Shown here: positions 1 to 11,355 of the stretch, one piece after another | Layout of the letters: each line of letters starts with the position of its first letter | How positions within the stretch are numbered: position 1 is the first letter of the stretch | Origin: Blasia pusilla | Taxonomy: Eukaryota; Marchantiophyta; Marchantiopsida; Blasiales | Assembly: GCA_050084515.1 (NCBI GenBank) | Contig: CM114274.1 | Location: 31,062,001-31,126,000, forward strand | Direction of reading: 5' to 3' | Length of the DNA stretch: 64,000 nt | The notes under the pieces: generated by a model | The model's database searches: none | Told to the model about the DNA's origin: nothing | Seen by the model: the letters and a program-made list of their open reading frames with translations, nothing else | Made by a program: the position numbers and the translations under genes

Positions 1-559
1 GATGAATTGGAAAGGAAAACTACATAATATCAATAAGGATACCTGATGGTGGTGCATCCTTGTTCAAACGTTGGAACTTAGCATCCGAGAGTTGTCCTTG
101 GCTTATGAGACTCTGGATCCGTCTTCCTGTTACACCATGTTCCCAAAAGGCAAGGATCATCCCTAGGTTGTCCATGTACTTTATCTGATTTTCTGGGGGA
201 AATATGAAACTGGGCTTGAATTCTTACATTTCGCGCTTGAATGTCTGAAAGTATCATGCTAGCAAAGTCCGAGGTAGCTTGAGGGCACATGTAGGTCATG
301 AATTAGATATAGCAACAAAAGGCGCATAGAAAATGAGGAAGGAAGGCATAGGGAATAACTTTGTAGTGCGGCTGAGTGGGGCATGGTTTTGTCGCTCAGA
401 TTGAAGATGTGGTACATTTGTGGGATTTGGTTCATGGTCATATAAAGGTAACTACTGACTTTGCTGCGAGTGAGAAGCAGATCTGACACTACGTCCAGTG
501 CTTGAGCTAGCTCTGGCCAACATGCTTAATTATTTATTGCAGAATATATAGTAACACAA
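1..559. other. No gene recognised (left edge)
   Basis: No convincing coding region. Two short minus-strand open frames (78-299, 259-489) match no family I recognise. They could be decayed C-terminal or flanking sequence of the Helitron that starts at about 560. Confidence 0.4.
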
Positions 560-1309
560 AATTAGGAAACACGTGCAACTCCGTGACCAAATACTTGGAA
601 GTCATTAGGCTCCAATGATCCTAATATGTGCAGCTGATCCCTATTCTTTATCCTAGATAGCATAACATAGGCTATTCCCATAGCAAAAATTGACTAAACA
701 ACTAGCAAACAACGACCTTCCACGGTAGAACCCTGACTCTTGCGGGAAATCATGGCATAGCCTAATATAAGTGGAATGATCTCTTGATATATTTACGATT
801 CGAGTCATACCTTAGAGTAGAGAAATTGGTTCTACCTATCTTGATAGAATGTCCATTGGATTGTAGAGTGACAATAATATAAACTAACTCATTTTCCTCA
901 TAAATAGGATAAGACACAGTACCAAGAGATCCATTGGATGCGTGGGCACTTCAAGTTAACATTAGATGTAATCATAACCCGATAGTGTAGTGCCACGAAT
1001 GGTAGTTGGTGAAAAGATTCATCACTTAACCAGATATCAAATTCTAGTTGTGGAGGAGCGTCACTAATAATGTTCACTCAGATAATAGAGGCATCTCCAA
1101 AACATAGGAGATTGAGACATGGCAAAGTCGTCACAATGAGTACAAATTATCGTTGTGCTAGAAGTGATGAAATATGTAGCTTCATTCTCAAACACCAAGC
1201 AGGATCGTAGATTGTCATCAATCTGGGCTTGTGTTGGAAGAGCACTTCTAACAGAAGTTAGGAACTGATTATAAAGAGGATCACTTGAATGGCGTACAGG
1301 GGTAACCAA
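560..1309 (-). pseudogene. Helitron PIF1-like helicase, C-terminal half (decayed)
   Basis: Read on the minus strand from 1309 down, this translates as the second half of a Helitron PIF1-type helicase. It has a segment beginning VTPVRHSSDPLYNQFL, then STTIICTHCDD, then (after a frame change) LPFVALHYRVMITSN. Near the end come a motif V-like SRKSQGSTVEGR and a motif VI-like AYVMLSRIKNRDQL. In living elements this 5'-3' helicase unwinds DNA during rolling-circle transposition. The frame changes and internal stops mark it as dead. It continues the P-loop half found on the opposite strand at 1289-2405, and the Rep part on this same strand lies at 3755-5777. The family call is from motif order seen in the sequence; the boundaries are approximate. 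Confidence 0.72.
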
Positions 1310-2405
1310 TTCAAAGGAGAGTACATTCTCCAGGAAAGTAGAGGAAGTAATCCTTCAAGGAGAACTTATCTCTGCAAATCCACATCTATACCATGTATTC
1401 ATCCCACAACTCTCTATGCAAATAGGCCAGCTGCTCTTGAAGAACTATCATTCTCTGCTTACTGGAGTAGTTATGAGATCTTGAAAGCCTATCCAAAGAA
1501 TCCAAGTGATAAAGTTGTTGATTGGATCACTTAGGTAATATTTTTAGTAGGACTAACCGTCTTGTTAGATTCATTGAATTCCATCCACTTCATCAATGGA
1601 ATGAATTCTTTTATTTAGTGCTTCTTGAGAATGTCCCTTTTAGATCTAAGGAAACCCTCACATCATTCCAAGCACAGAGTTGGACGTATCTACATGAGTG
1701 TGTTCATAGGAAATTAGTCGAGGATATGCCTGACATTCATAAACTCATAAAAGACCACGCAATAAGAAACTTGTGGAGTCAAGTTCATGAGGCAGAAATA
1801 ATTGCTAAAGAAACTAGCATTCTCCAGCTTGAGCTTGACATGGATATGACTTCCTTTATCAATTTTGAAACTATACATAGTGAAATTATCCATCCATATG
1901 AAGAGAATTTTCCAAATCAGCCAAACATTACAATCCTCAGCCCTGAACAAAAACTCCTCTTTGCCCAGATCACATCTCTTACATCTGATTTAGTCCTCCT
2001 CAAAGGAAGACCTAGTTGTGGTAAGTTTTTTTTGTGAAATTCATGTATGATAATTGGAAATCTAAGGGAATTTCACCTCTACTCACTGCAACAAGTATTG
2101 CTGCAGTTCGTCTTCATGTAGAAGCTGTTATAGTTCATTCTGCTTTCAACATTCCCATCCGTGATGATATGCCAACTATGCATGCTATTTCAGATCCCTA
2201 CATGAGACTTAAGGCTACCCAAGTAATTGTAGTTGATGAGTTCTCAATGCTGAAAACAAAGCAAATTATAGTGGTCCAAATAAATGAAGTTGCAAAGTGC
2301 AGCAGCCAAAATTTGCTTGGTGGAAAGTTGCTCATCCTTGTAGGTGACCTATGCCAGCTTCCGCATGTTTGCAGCCATAAAGTTTCCAATGTATGCCATA
2401 CATAG
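1289..2405 (+). pseudogene. Helitron PIF1-like helicase, N-terminal half (inverted)
   Basis: Three overlapping plus-strand frames (1289-1534, 1522-2037, 2034-2405) give one helicase N-half. It has an upstream segment with FSAYWSSYEILK, then ILSPEQKLLFAQI, then a Walker A-like LLKGRPSCGKFF in which the expected GKT reads GKF. It ends with a Walker B-like VIVVDEFSML and motif III-like LILVGDLCQLP. Motif order is that of Helitron-borne PIF1 helicases. The reading frame breaks at about 1530 and 2036. Its orientation is opposite to both flanking Helitron segments, so inverting roughly 1290-2410 would restore a collinear RepHel on the minus strand. It is non-functional as it stands. Confidence 0.75.
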
Positions 2406-3754
2406 TGAATGGCCTATGATCTATATATAATTGGAATCTGAAGAGACGTTAGTGCAGCTTCTGTTGATGAGAGAGATCTATTTAGAACAACCCCAGAGAC
2501 AAGACGTAATTTAATGTCATCTAATCCACCAAGTTTGAGACTGTGATACCCACAATTTTGTAATCTTGAAGAATATATCTTTTTATTCAAAGAAGACTCT
2601 TGTATATTCTGATTTTGATTATGATTATTTATTATTATGAAGAAGAATAAGTGAATCATGAAGCTCCTGGGACAAGGCAAAGAGATGGAAGATCAAGGAT
2701 TTGCCTTAGAGGAGGGGAAAACGCAATAACAAAGTCTCAAGACTCAGAACGAAGCTTAACGAGGCTTAACGAAGCCTAACGAAGATGTACGAAGCTCTGT
2801 CTACGAAGTGCTTTGCTACATAACGAATCACCATAAAGAAAAGAAGAACAAAGTACTTCGCTCTTTAACGAGGCGCGAAGCACAGGAGATAAGAACGAAG
2901 CATGGAGTACTTCGTCCTCCTGAAGTCCAACGAAGCGAAGCTAAAAAGGACTGTGATTTCAAGAGACACATGTTAAAACAGTTAGACTAGGAAAGGGCGC
3001 GATTCTTTGTATCAAATTGGTAGTTAGAACAGTTTTGTACTTCGGATTCATAGGGATCATAGGAAGAGCTAAGAGAACCATAGATCTAGGTAGTTAGAAA
3101 CAGTGAAGAGACACTAGCTTCATCAAGAACGTTTCGAATCTTAGGATCACTTCCACTCAGCGAATATTTAAGAAGCAAGGCGGCCGATATCATCATTCTC
3201 TTTACGAAGTCCTTATGTTGTAGGAATGGTCCGAGCAAGAGAGTAGTACCCTCTCGAGCTTGTATACACTTTGAAGCTTTTCGTTCTTGATGGAGTAGTA
3301 AAGCAATCATTCATTCATTCTCGATGTGCGATGCTTATGTCGAGTATTCTTTTGGGTCTGAGAATGAGGAGTGAATCGACAAACCTTTCTCATCGTGAAA
3401 TAATCAACATGAGTTGTAGGAAATCTGTTTGACAGAGAGTAACCTGCCGAGACGGATTGAGTTCCGAAAGTAGGATAAGCTAGCTTTTGTATTGAGATCT
3501 CTGTGAGGTTTCTTGATGTCGAGAGGAAAATCTACCTGAACATGCTGTCAATTCCACTAGAGAGAATCGAGAAAAGATCCTTTGGTACTAAGAAAGATCA
3601 GAAGATATTGATAAGACATTGAATATAACTCACACACATTTAAATACAACTATTACAACAAAATTGTAATTCCGAACTCTCTTTTCATCAAGCAATGATC
3701 CTCTTGGGGATCGGACTTACTAAATCGACTATAAAATAGAAACACTTATACATT
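2406..3754. other. No gene recognised; insertion between Helitron parts
   Basis: About 1.3 kb separating the inverted helicase block from the Rep part. I see no coding family. It contains a cluster of ACGAAG-type short repeats (2748-2943). It is probably an insertion into the Helitron remnant, but no terminal repeats or target-site duplication were found. Confidence 0.4.
2748..2943. repeat. Cluster of short (A)ACGAAG(C) repeats
   Basis: The word AACGAAGC and close variants (AACGAGGC, ACGAAGAT, ACGAAGTG) occur about ten times, and the complement (CTTCGTC, CTTCGCT) also appears. Spacing is irregular (10-40 bp), so this is a diffuse direct and inverted repeat cluster rather than a clean tandem array. 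Confidence 0.6.
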
Positions 3755-5777
3755 ACAGAGACATTTAGCTTATTTAGTATCAATATCTAAAGACCGAGTG
3801 GGCTCTGACTTTAAAGCATATTTAAGAAGATAAAATGATTAGTCAGCATTGGTCACCCTGTGAATGTTCATGTGGGCTCACCAAAGCAAGAGCACCAAGG
3901 GATGGTATGGAATGATATTACGGTGCACAACTGAGGGCCTAAAGTAGCTCCACTTCATTGAATGTGGATTGATAAATGGTTGCAGATTAGGATTCACATC
4001 AGCAAGGAATCCCAGGTAGCAGTATGGTTTCTAGGACCGCTTCCTAACTTACAAACTCCTTCCTTGCACCGGTGTAATTGCTTTTGAAGCACTAGGCTTA
4101 ACAGTTCATCACTTGTTTTAGGGTAGATCTAGGATGCCGGTTGGGGTCAACACATGAGAGATATAAACATATTTCTGATGTAATTTGATCAACATCATCA
4201 AGATGGAGCCATAAAATCATATGGCAATGCAAACTATCTCTGCCTTGTAGCTCATAGCGGAGCAAATATTCTGCAACTCTACCCAAAATACGTGGGCCTG
4301 GAAAAATGCATGAAGACAAGAAAGAGTGTAGTTTGGTATGGAATAATAGTGCACACTCAGTTGGAGCATCGCACCAAGTGAAGTTAGGGTTGAACTTGGC
4401 AAGTGTAGCCTCGATGTCAGAAAAATTCATTCCATCTTGTCGCAAATGCTTCATCAGAAGTTAGTTTTAAGAAAAAATGTGGCATGCCCCATTTCTATAC
4501 CATAGCTTTTAGATCTTTCAAATGCCTTATATACCATGCATGGCTTCCTAGGATCTGGGGGCTAATTGAATACTTAGAAAGATGGTGATACAAGCTCGCA
4601 TCACTCAAGTGGGGCTTATCTCTACAAAAAGTCGATCTAGTTCCCTATTTAGAAAAAAATGTTTTTGAGGTAGAGCATAACGCGATTGCCTACCATATCT
4701 GGTACATTAATAAAGCATAAGGCTTAAACAAAGAAAATGGACAAAACATTTGGCGGCTCCGAGCACGATTATAGTCAGAAAATGTTGAGCTCCCTTGGAA
4801 ATAGCTTTGATGGAAGGGGAACAAGAAGGGGAAGGATGCAGTCTCTAACGTCAATTTTGGATCTATTGACGCATCGTATACATCACTCAGGAGTTTATCA
4901 CGCGCAAATGCATTTGCTCTTAGAGATATACTACCATTATCAAATATGTCAATGGACGTTTGTCTTTGAACAGGTAGGGAGTAGGTAACATCCTGAAGGA
5001 TATTGAGATGGGGATGATAAGGATCGTGGCTCATGATATGTGTAACTTGTCCTTTTTCTTGGGAAGCTTTGATTATTCTCTGGACCGATGATTCAGGCAA
5101 GATAACTACTCCATATGAAGGATTTGGAAATTCTATAAGTGCTCTGTAGTCTCTATATAATGGATTGATTTCAAGGTTTATCTTCAGAATCTCCTGCATG
5201 GCATGTGGAATAGGAGATTCTCTTGGTATTGCATTTGGCTGGAGGTTGAAACCCATGAAAGGTGAATCTAGCAGAGATGTTACGGCGAAGAATCCCTTGT
5301 GGAAGCCAATGAACTTCTTCTCTACTCCTAATGTAGAGTCAACTATGGAGAGGAGCTGCAATTGTAGTGGTTCCACATTAAGCAACTGCCTAATGTAAGT
5401 TGGAGTCATATAGACATTGGTTTGTGTGCGAGGTCCAGTTGAGATGCAGGTATCACAGATAGGGAAGAGACCTGGACGAGGTATTATGTAATCTCTCATG
5501 AATCCATTAATGCATATGGCGGATTTTTTGGGTCTTCAACAACACACATTTTTGTTCGAGGGTTACTAAATTGCACAGCACCGCAGTATGTACAACATTG
5601 CATGTCCTTGATGGTTGATGTGCATATGGCACCCCACCTACGAAGGTAGGAATGAGCGCATGACCAGTCCATGCAATGAGGCCTACAAGCAAGCATTCTG
5701 AGATGGGAAACTCTCCTACGTACATGTTCTCTGAGCTCTGATAACCTTTTTATATTGAGACCTATCATTCTTTTCAC
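3755..5777 (-). pseudogene. Helitron Rep (HUH endonuclease) region, decayed
   Basis: Minus-strand frames 5777-5496, 5499-4690 and 4454-4098 plus a further stretch to about 3760 together read as the N-terminal and Rep part of a Helitron RepHel protein. A Cys/His-rich stretch (CRPHCMDWSC...CCTYCGAVQ) comes first. A long conserved segment follows, containing QVTHIMSHDPYHPHLNILQ. Next is the HUH site in context, RYELQGRDSLHCHMILWL, where H-C-H is the metal-binding pair. Near 3800 is FYLLKYALKSEP, matching the tyrosine-bearing Rep motif. HUH Rep proteins nick and rejoin single strands at Helitron ends. Several stops and frameshifts interrupt the region. The matching helicase is rearranged at 560-2405. 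Confidence 0.75.
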
Positions 5778-7845
5778 TTGGCCTTTCCTTGAACTTGAGC
5801 TACAAAGTTAGGATGCTCCTCTTTCCATTAGTGCAAGTGATTAAAAGGCCATCTTAGAGGAAATAGCTAAAAATAAAATAGAGCACTACATGAGGAAAAA
5901 ACAATTGACCCTAGTTACACATGCAAGACGAGCCACATCATAAAATTAGAACATGGCAATTGCATGTAGCTAAAATAAGGTCCTGCAATGGCATTACCAA
6001 TAGCTGTACTATGACAAATGGAAAGTACACAACATAGACAAAACAAGGAAGAAAATGGGAAGAATCGAACAAAGGTAGGGAAGTGGAGCTTAAAACAACA
6101 CGTAAAGCAACAAACCTAGGAGAATAGACCCTAAAACAGAGAAGAGAGATTGCAAGAATGTCTAAATGAGAGAAAGAACCAGCGAAAAGGGAATGAGAAA
6201 TCAATCGTCGTAGATGATTTATGATGGAGCTAGAAACTTCTCGAGCGCCGATAACTAGGTAGATGAGCACCGTAGCCGTTACAAAGGAAGATAGTTGTCG
6301 AACGTAAAATGGGTTGATCCAAAGAAAATGCAGTTGAGTTTCAGTCCCAGACCAAGAGTAACTTGTGCCAAAGCAAATGATCGAGAGCGCAAGATCCGAA
6401 CAAAAGGAGAAGCTCTGCCAGTCAATGAAGGGAGATGGAAAGGAAAACCGCACCGAGTGCCCGAATTGGCGAATGCAACTTGTAGGTAGAGCGCTCGTTG
6501 CATTCGCTACGAGCGCAAAATTTTTACTTTTACTTTAAAATATTTTGGAAGTAAAAGTAAAAAATTTGTGTGCTGCATGATAGCTAGTGTATAATAATTG
6601 AATATGATTTTGGAAGGTCGTCCATTGAAATGGAACATGGGTGCTTTCTTTCTATGGGTGCTTTCTTTCTATGAGAAATTATTGTAATTGAACATGGTAG
6701 GCGTAATTTCTTCCTCAGCGAGACATTTAATATATGATCAATCAAAGGAAACACTATGAAGTACTTATTCGAATTCGGCGAAAAGAAGGGGAAATCCTTT
6801 GTGAAGTTTTTGCGCAACGTAAAGCTAAGTGCATTAAGCGAATGGATAAGTTTTTAAAGTTTTCTTGTGAGTTGTTGGGAAAGCTTAATATTATTTCATG
6901 AAATAAAACGTATCCATCCGTAGAAGTCGTGGAGGGAAAACAAATCTGAAGTACTTATGGCAGGCCTTAATATTTCTCTCGGAAATTTATGTTCGAAGAA
7001 GTAGATGACGACGGGGTATTGGGATCTTTTTGGAGTTTCATAAAGATTTTCTTTTACGCTAATTTTTTTTTTCTTAATTACTTAGTTTAGTGGGAAAATA
7101 TGTTTAGCTGGCATAATGAAAAGAATTCAGATTGCAAACTAAAAAGTGGAAAGAAAAAAAATTATAAATGGAAAGAAAAAAAATGATAATTGGAAAAGTC
7201 GTATTCCCACCTTCTTCTCAATTTGGAAATAAAAACATCCATCTATATAGTTAAAAGATAGTGTGATTTAAATATTTTCCTCCTGTGATGACATGTGTAT
7301 AATTTGGTCATGACAACGTGACAAATAATGAAATTAATATAAGCTAACTTAAATTAACTAAGCAAATGCCTTTCACCGGTGCATAAAATTAAATTATATT
7401 AGTATTAAAAAAATATCCCCTACTACTTTGCGTAGTAGTAGGATGAAAAAAAATGTCCTTACGTTGCCCACCTACTCGTAATAAGAAAAAGACCCATCCA
7501 ACAGGAGTGTACGCTGAGAGTACGAGACGACACTCAAAGTGGCACCAATGCAGTTCACGAGGAGACCGGGAGAGAAAAAGCTCGCACGTGGAAGAACACG
7601 GAGAAAGCGACCCTCGAAACTGACCCTGCCATGTATGGTATTCCCCACCAGCCTCACGGGCATGCTGGTACTCGAGATGCGTGCGTGGAGGATCATGCCC
7701 TTCACATGTGAAATCCATGAACTTGTTGGTGAGGTTCGTTCAATGCGTACTTGTGATTCATATTCATAGGATTCAGACCCTAAACGCTCCTTGAATACAT
7801 CGTTTGTTCTTTTTTCAAGTCGTTCTTCCATGTTCTTTATTCTCA
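5778..7845. other. No gene recognised
   Basis: About 2 kb without a recognisable gene. Open frames at 5938-6453 (minus) and 7472-7846 (minus) have no family features I can name. The latter (124 codons) could be a fragment of an unknown protein. Two adjacent hairpins lie at 6491-6567. The stretch 6900-7400 is A/T-rich. Confidence 0.4.
6491..6567. repeat. Two adjacent hairpins
   Basis: The first is a perfect 8-bp stem (6491-6498 with 6509-6516, GCGCTCGT/ACGAGCGC) around a 10-nt loop. It is directly followed by a long A/T stem, 6517-6535 pairing with 6549-6567, with one slip. This may be the end of a small foldback element. Confidence 0.6.
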
Positions 7846-8134
7846 TTTGGTGGCTATGCTTTCCTTATTGTTACCCCCTCTATTTTATTTCATTTTGGTT
7901 CGGCCCCATGTCCAGATTTGGCGATAGAGATATATATATATATATATATATCACGCGTAAATGCTGCTTGCTTGATGGTTAAGTTTGATTTATCTATCTT
8001 TCTATCTATCTATATATATGTATGTCTGTGAGTTCCAAAATCATGTACGGACCTCATGCAACTCTTGAAGCATCGTCGAGAGACGTCGATTTTCCCGGAG
8101 GGCAATTGTACATATGCAAAGGTGGGTCCATGGG

Positions 8135-8257
8135 GGATGTGATGCGGCTATACTAGGGCTACTACACCAGATCCCATCATAACTCTGCAGTTAAGCGCCC
8201 TTGGGCCGGAATAGTACTGGGATGGGTGACCTCCCGGGAAGTCCCGGTGCTGTATCC
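8135..8257 (+). rRNA. 5S ribosomal RNA gene, near-complete
   Basis: A 123-bp segment matching plant 5S rRNA. The 3' two thirds fit well: GATCCCATCATAACTCTGCA, the A-box region GTTAAGCGCCCTTGGGCC, AGTAGTACT-like ATAGTACTGGG, and an intact C-box GGATGGGTGACCTCCCGGGA. The 5' third (GGATGTGATGCGGCTATACT...) is about 5 nt longer than usual and diverges from the usual plant sequence. 5S rRNA is transcribed by Pol III through TFIIIA bound to these internal boxes and joins the large ribosomal subunit. Only a TTT run follows at 8268-8270, a weak Pol III terminator. It may be a pseudogene or an LTR-borne copy. Confidence 0.8.
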
Positions 8258-8560
8258 AAGCAAGCCATTTGGTGGCTATGCTTTCCTTATTGTTACCCCC
8301 TCTATTTTATTTCATTTTGGTTCGGCCCCATGTCCAGATTTGGCGATAGAGATATATATATATATATATGTATATATCACGCGTAAATGCTTCTTGCTTG
8401 ATGGTTAAGTTTGATTTATCTATCTTTCTATCTATCTATATATATGTATGTCTGTGAGTTCCAAAATCATGTACGGACCTCATGCAACTCTTGAAGCATC
8501 GTCGAGAGACGTCGATTTTCCCGGAGGGCAATTGTACATATGCAAAGGTGGGTCCATGGG

Positions 8561-8604
8561 GGATGTGATGCGGCTATACTACAGGGCTGGGACACAGATC
8601 CCAT
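8561..8604 (+). pseudogene. 5S rRNA fragment, truncated
   Basis: Repeats the first ~44 nt of the 8135 copy (GGATGTGATGCGGCTATACT onward, with an ACAGGGCTGGGACACAGATC variant) and breaks off at CCCAT. Spacer-like sequence then replaces the rest. Confidence 0.75.
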
Positions 8605-8779
8605 TTCTATGCTTTCCTTATTATTACCCCCTCTATTTTATTTCAACTCTGTCAGATTTGGCGATTAAGCGCCCTATCTTTTGGGCCGAGTTCCAAAATA
8701 ATCTTGGATGGTTGACCTTTCCGGAAGTCTTGCGGCTAAGCTACTCGAGATCCCATCGAACTTGCATCCTAGCAAGCCT
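8605..8779 (+). pseudogene. Scrambled 5S rRNA and spacer copy
   Basis: A mosaic. Spacer text (TATGCTTTCCTTATTATTACC) runs into 5S words in changed order: AACTCTG, then a spacer word CAGATTTGGCGAT, then TAAGCGCCC...GGGCCGA, TGGATGGTTGACCTTTCCGG, GATCCCATCGAAC. The internal Pol III boxes are altered, so it is unlikely to be transcribed. It looks like template switching or unequal exchange between units. Confidence 0.65.
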
Positions 8780-8859
8780 TTTGGTGGCTATGCTTTCCTT
8801 ATTGTTACCCCCTCTATTTTATTTCATTTTGGTCTGGCCCCATGTCTAGATTTGGCGAT

Positions 8860-8862
<3 letters not shown>

Positions 8863-8902
<40 letters not shown>

Positions 8903-8920
8903 TATATATATATAAATATA
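8863..8920. repeat. (TA)n microsatellite
   Basis: A long TATATA run in the third spacer copy. The equivalent positions of the first two copies (about 7927 and 8348) hold shorter TA runs, so this is expansion at a homologous site. Confidence 0.85.
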
Positions 8921-8959
8921 TATTTTTTATACAAATCAAATCTGTTTTATGCTATGACA

Positions 8960-11030
8960 GAGTTGACGAGTTGGCGATGGGGGGAAGTGTACATGATGCC
9001 GATGGGTTGTATGCTTGTGTTGACGGGAGGATCGACGTGTTGGTCGAGGGGAGTGTTATGTGGCGGAGATTGTCATATCATGTGGAGGAGTGCATGTTGA
9101 CGGTGCAGCAGGTTGGAGGGTGTGATCAGTTACCCATTTGAGTCCCTTTTCCCGCACTTGTCGTGTGTGATTGAGAGTGTTGGGTATCAGGTAGTAGCTG
9201 GTGCTAGATGGGTGAAATGATGGTGACGAGTGTAGATTCTTTTCATGTGTAGCATGTTGGTGGATATATGGTGGTTGCCGCGTAGGGGTCGCGTGTATGA
9301 CCTGAGAGAGTGTCGCTAGGTTAGGTGAGTCAGTTGGGAGGCTCATGGTGAGCCCGAAAGTTGAGCGTGCGTGAGGCTAGGTATGTCATCACGGGATTGA
9401 CGTTAGCATAGGTGAGCTAGTGAGGCATGTGGGAGACTCTCGGTGAGTCTGAGTGCTTGAGCGGGTGAGACAGGGTTTGTCATCACGGCGTTCTTCCAGG
9501 GTTCGGAAGAACGGGGTAGTGCGAGTAGTGGTAGTGGTGTGACACGGAGTGGAGTGAGATACCGAGGGATTACCAGTGAGGAGCTCCCTCGACATCCATC
9601 CGTGACTGGATCGTCATCACTGGACACTGGGTCTGGTGACGAGATCACAGCGAGAGCGATGAGTACTTGGCAGGAGATGGACGACATGGGCCATCGGGGC
9701 ATGCGTCGTTTCTCGGGTGCACTGGGCACCATCGACTTAGATGATTTCATCCAGGAGTTTGACAAATGGCGCAACTTCCAGGAGATACGGACCCCGACAC
9801 GGTTCAACCCTTTCATGGCATGGAAGGGGTTGTTCCAGCACTTGGAGGGTCCTCCGATGGATGACTACATGGAGATTCGATCACTATATTCAATAGAGAT
9901 CGATGCCTGGAGTATGTATTGGGCTCCAGGGTATGTGTCCACTAGTGGTCGCGAGGCATATGATGGGATTGTGAGAGGAGAGAGACCCACACCATCAGCC
10001 CGGAGACTAGATGGAGAGGAGGGCAGTGAGACAGGCGATGTGGCAGAGACCTCTGGTGGTAGAGGGCCACCCAGCTTCAACCCCACAGTGGAGTTCTTCC
10101 AACAATTGGGGAAGAGCTACCAGGGCGTACGCACCGACAAGCTGAAGAGTCTCAGGATTTTCAGCGGACGATCGGGTGAGAGTGTGAGAAAGGCATTTCA
10201 CGCATGAGGAGGCTGATCATTGCTATGTTTGAGGATCGAGGCGCGGTCCCAAAGATTGGTAACTGTGGGTTCGGACCGAGAACTACGGAGGAGAGTTCGA
10301 GATGCGGTCTTTGATTCACAAATGAAGCCCACATTGAAGGTGGTCTTTGAGTTTTCTGAGCGTATTGAGCTCAACATGAGTGAGGAGCAGGTAGTGACCG
10401 CTGGATTTTCTCGAGAGTCGACGAGTCCACGAGCGGCCGTGACCCCACAGATGCCACAACGAGCACCAGTACCACGGGAGCGGGCCAGTGTGCCTAGAGA
10501 GCAGGGCGGGTACCGTGAGCCTATGAGGCAACGACCCGCACCTAGCATGGACCGATGTGGTCTTGTTGGACGTGTGGAGGGGCCCATAGGCAGAGAGACT
10601 GCCCACACCATGGGAGAGAACCACCAGCGCCTCCGATTGCTTAGGAGCCACAGAGGATGGCCCCACCACAGCACCAGTGTGACCATTGCCACAGATATGG
10701 TCACACTAGGGATAGATGTTTTGACCTTCGCCAAGGGGCACGTCCAGAGGTAGGCCGAGAGCCTGGGGGTGGTCGTCCTGGAGGAGGTTGGGGAGTTCTT
10801 CCTGGACGTGGTGGTAGAGGACCACCACCACCCAGAGGAGATGGAGCAGGAGCACCAGAGCCGGCACTTCTCTCACGCATCGATCAGTTGGAGGAGAGGA
10901 TTGTTGCCATGACGATGATGCAGCTTAGGGAAGGCACGGAGCTGCGAGCAGCTAGTGTGACTCCAGTCTCTACCTCTTACCCTGACCCGGGTGAGGATCT
11001 CGCCAATATGGGATTCATATCTGATGTGTT
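8960..11030 (+). mobile_element. Ty3/gypsy copy A: 5' leader and gag
   Basis: Leader and gag of the DNA-methyltransferase-bearing Ty3/gypsy family. The leader 8960-9480 matches the leaders of copies B and C. The main gag frame is 9539-10207, with the capsid-like segment LDDFIQEFDKWRNFQEIR and TRFNPFMAWKGLFQHLEGP. A frameshift follows at about 10205. The tail appears in frame at 10657-11030 with one CCHC zinc knuckle, CDHCHRYGHTRDRC, a Gly/Arg-rich stretch, and RIDQLEERIVAMTMMQ. Gag packages element RNA into particles. Family sequence stops abruptly at about 11030, and protease, methyltransferase and RT are missing. The frameshift and the breaks make this copy defective. Confidence 0.8.
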
Positions 11031-11355
11031 CACATTTCACAAAGTTGGTCTTGAGCACATACCATTCATAACCAACAGAAAGTTGGTTATGGGGCAATTT
11101 AGGGGAGGCCATGATGCAGGAAACAATCCCTGCAAAAAGAGAGGTTGGCATCTGGGTGGTCCTCCAACAAAAATACCAAGGGCACTGATTTTCGTTGACC
11201 AAGACAGGGAATGTTAAGAAACTTAGGCTCACATGGAGAGTGATGGAAAAATGTTTAGGGTGGTCTTATGATGTCTCCTTTTTTCTCGCCCCCAGGAAAG
11301 AGGAGGTTTTTTTAGGGCCAAATGTGGACCACTAAATACTCTCTTCTTGCCCTAC
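11031..11355. other. Unassigned segment inside copy A
   Basis: About 320 bp replacing the protease-to-RT part of copy A. It translates partly in the gag frame (to 11217) but matches nothing else in the window and no family I know. It is probably filler DNA at a deletion junction. Confidence 0.35.

Larger units (their letters stand above)
7847..8900 (+). repeat. 5S rDNA-type tandem units (421 bp and a longer, scrambled unit)
   Basis: A spacer beginning TTTGGTGGCTATGCTTTCC recurs at 7847, 8268 and 8780. The first interval is 421 bp and contains a 5S gene at its end. The second is 512 bp because its 5S part is truncated and rearranged. Spacer copies 1 and 2 are nearly identical. The third runs into a long TA repeat and then into retrotransposon copy A. 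This fits a degenerating 5S rDNA cluster, but a Cassandra-like TRIM element (which carries 5S sequence in its LTRs) is an alternative. Confidence 0.72.

Noticed and set aside
5938-6453. 171-codon minus-strand open frame
   Set aside because: Very Phe/Leu/Ser-rich, no recognisable domain, and overlapped by other frames of similar size; looks like chance in skewed composition.
7472-7846. 124-codon minus-strand open frame beside the 5S cluster
   Set aside because: No family features and only one copy. Mentioned under the unassigned region but not called a gene.
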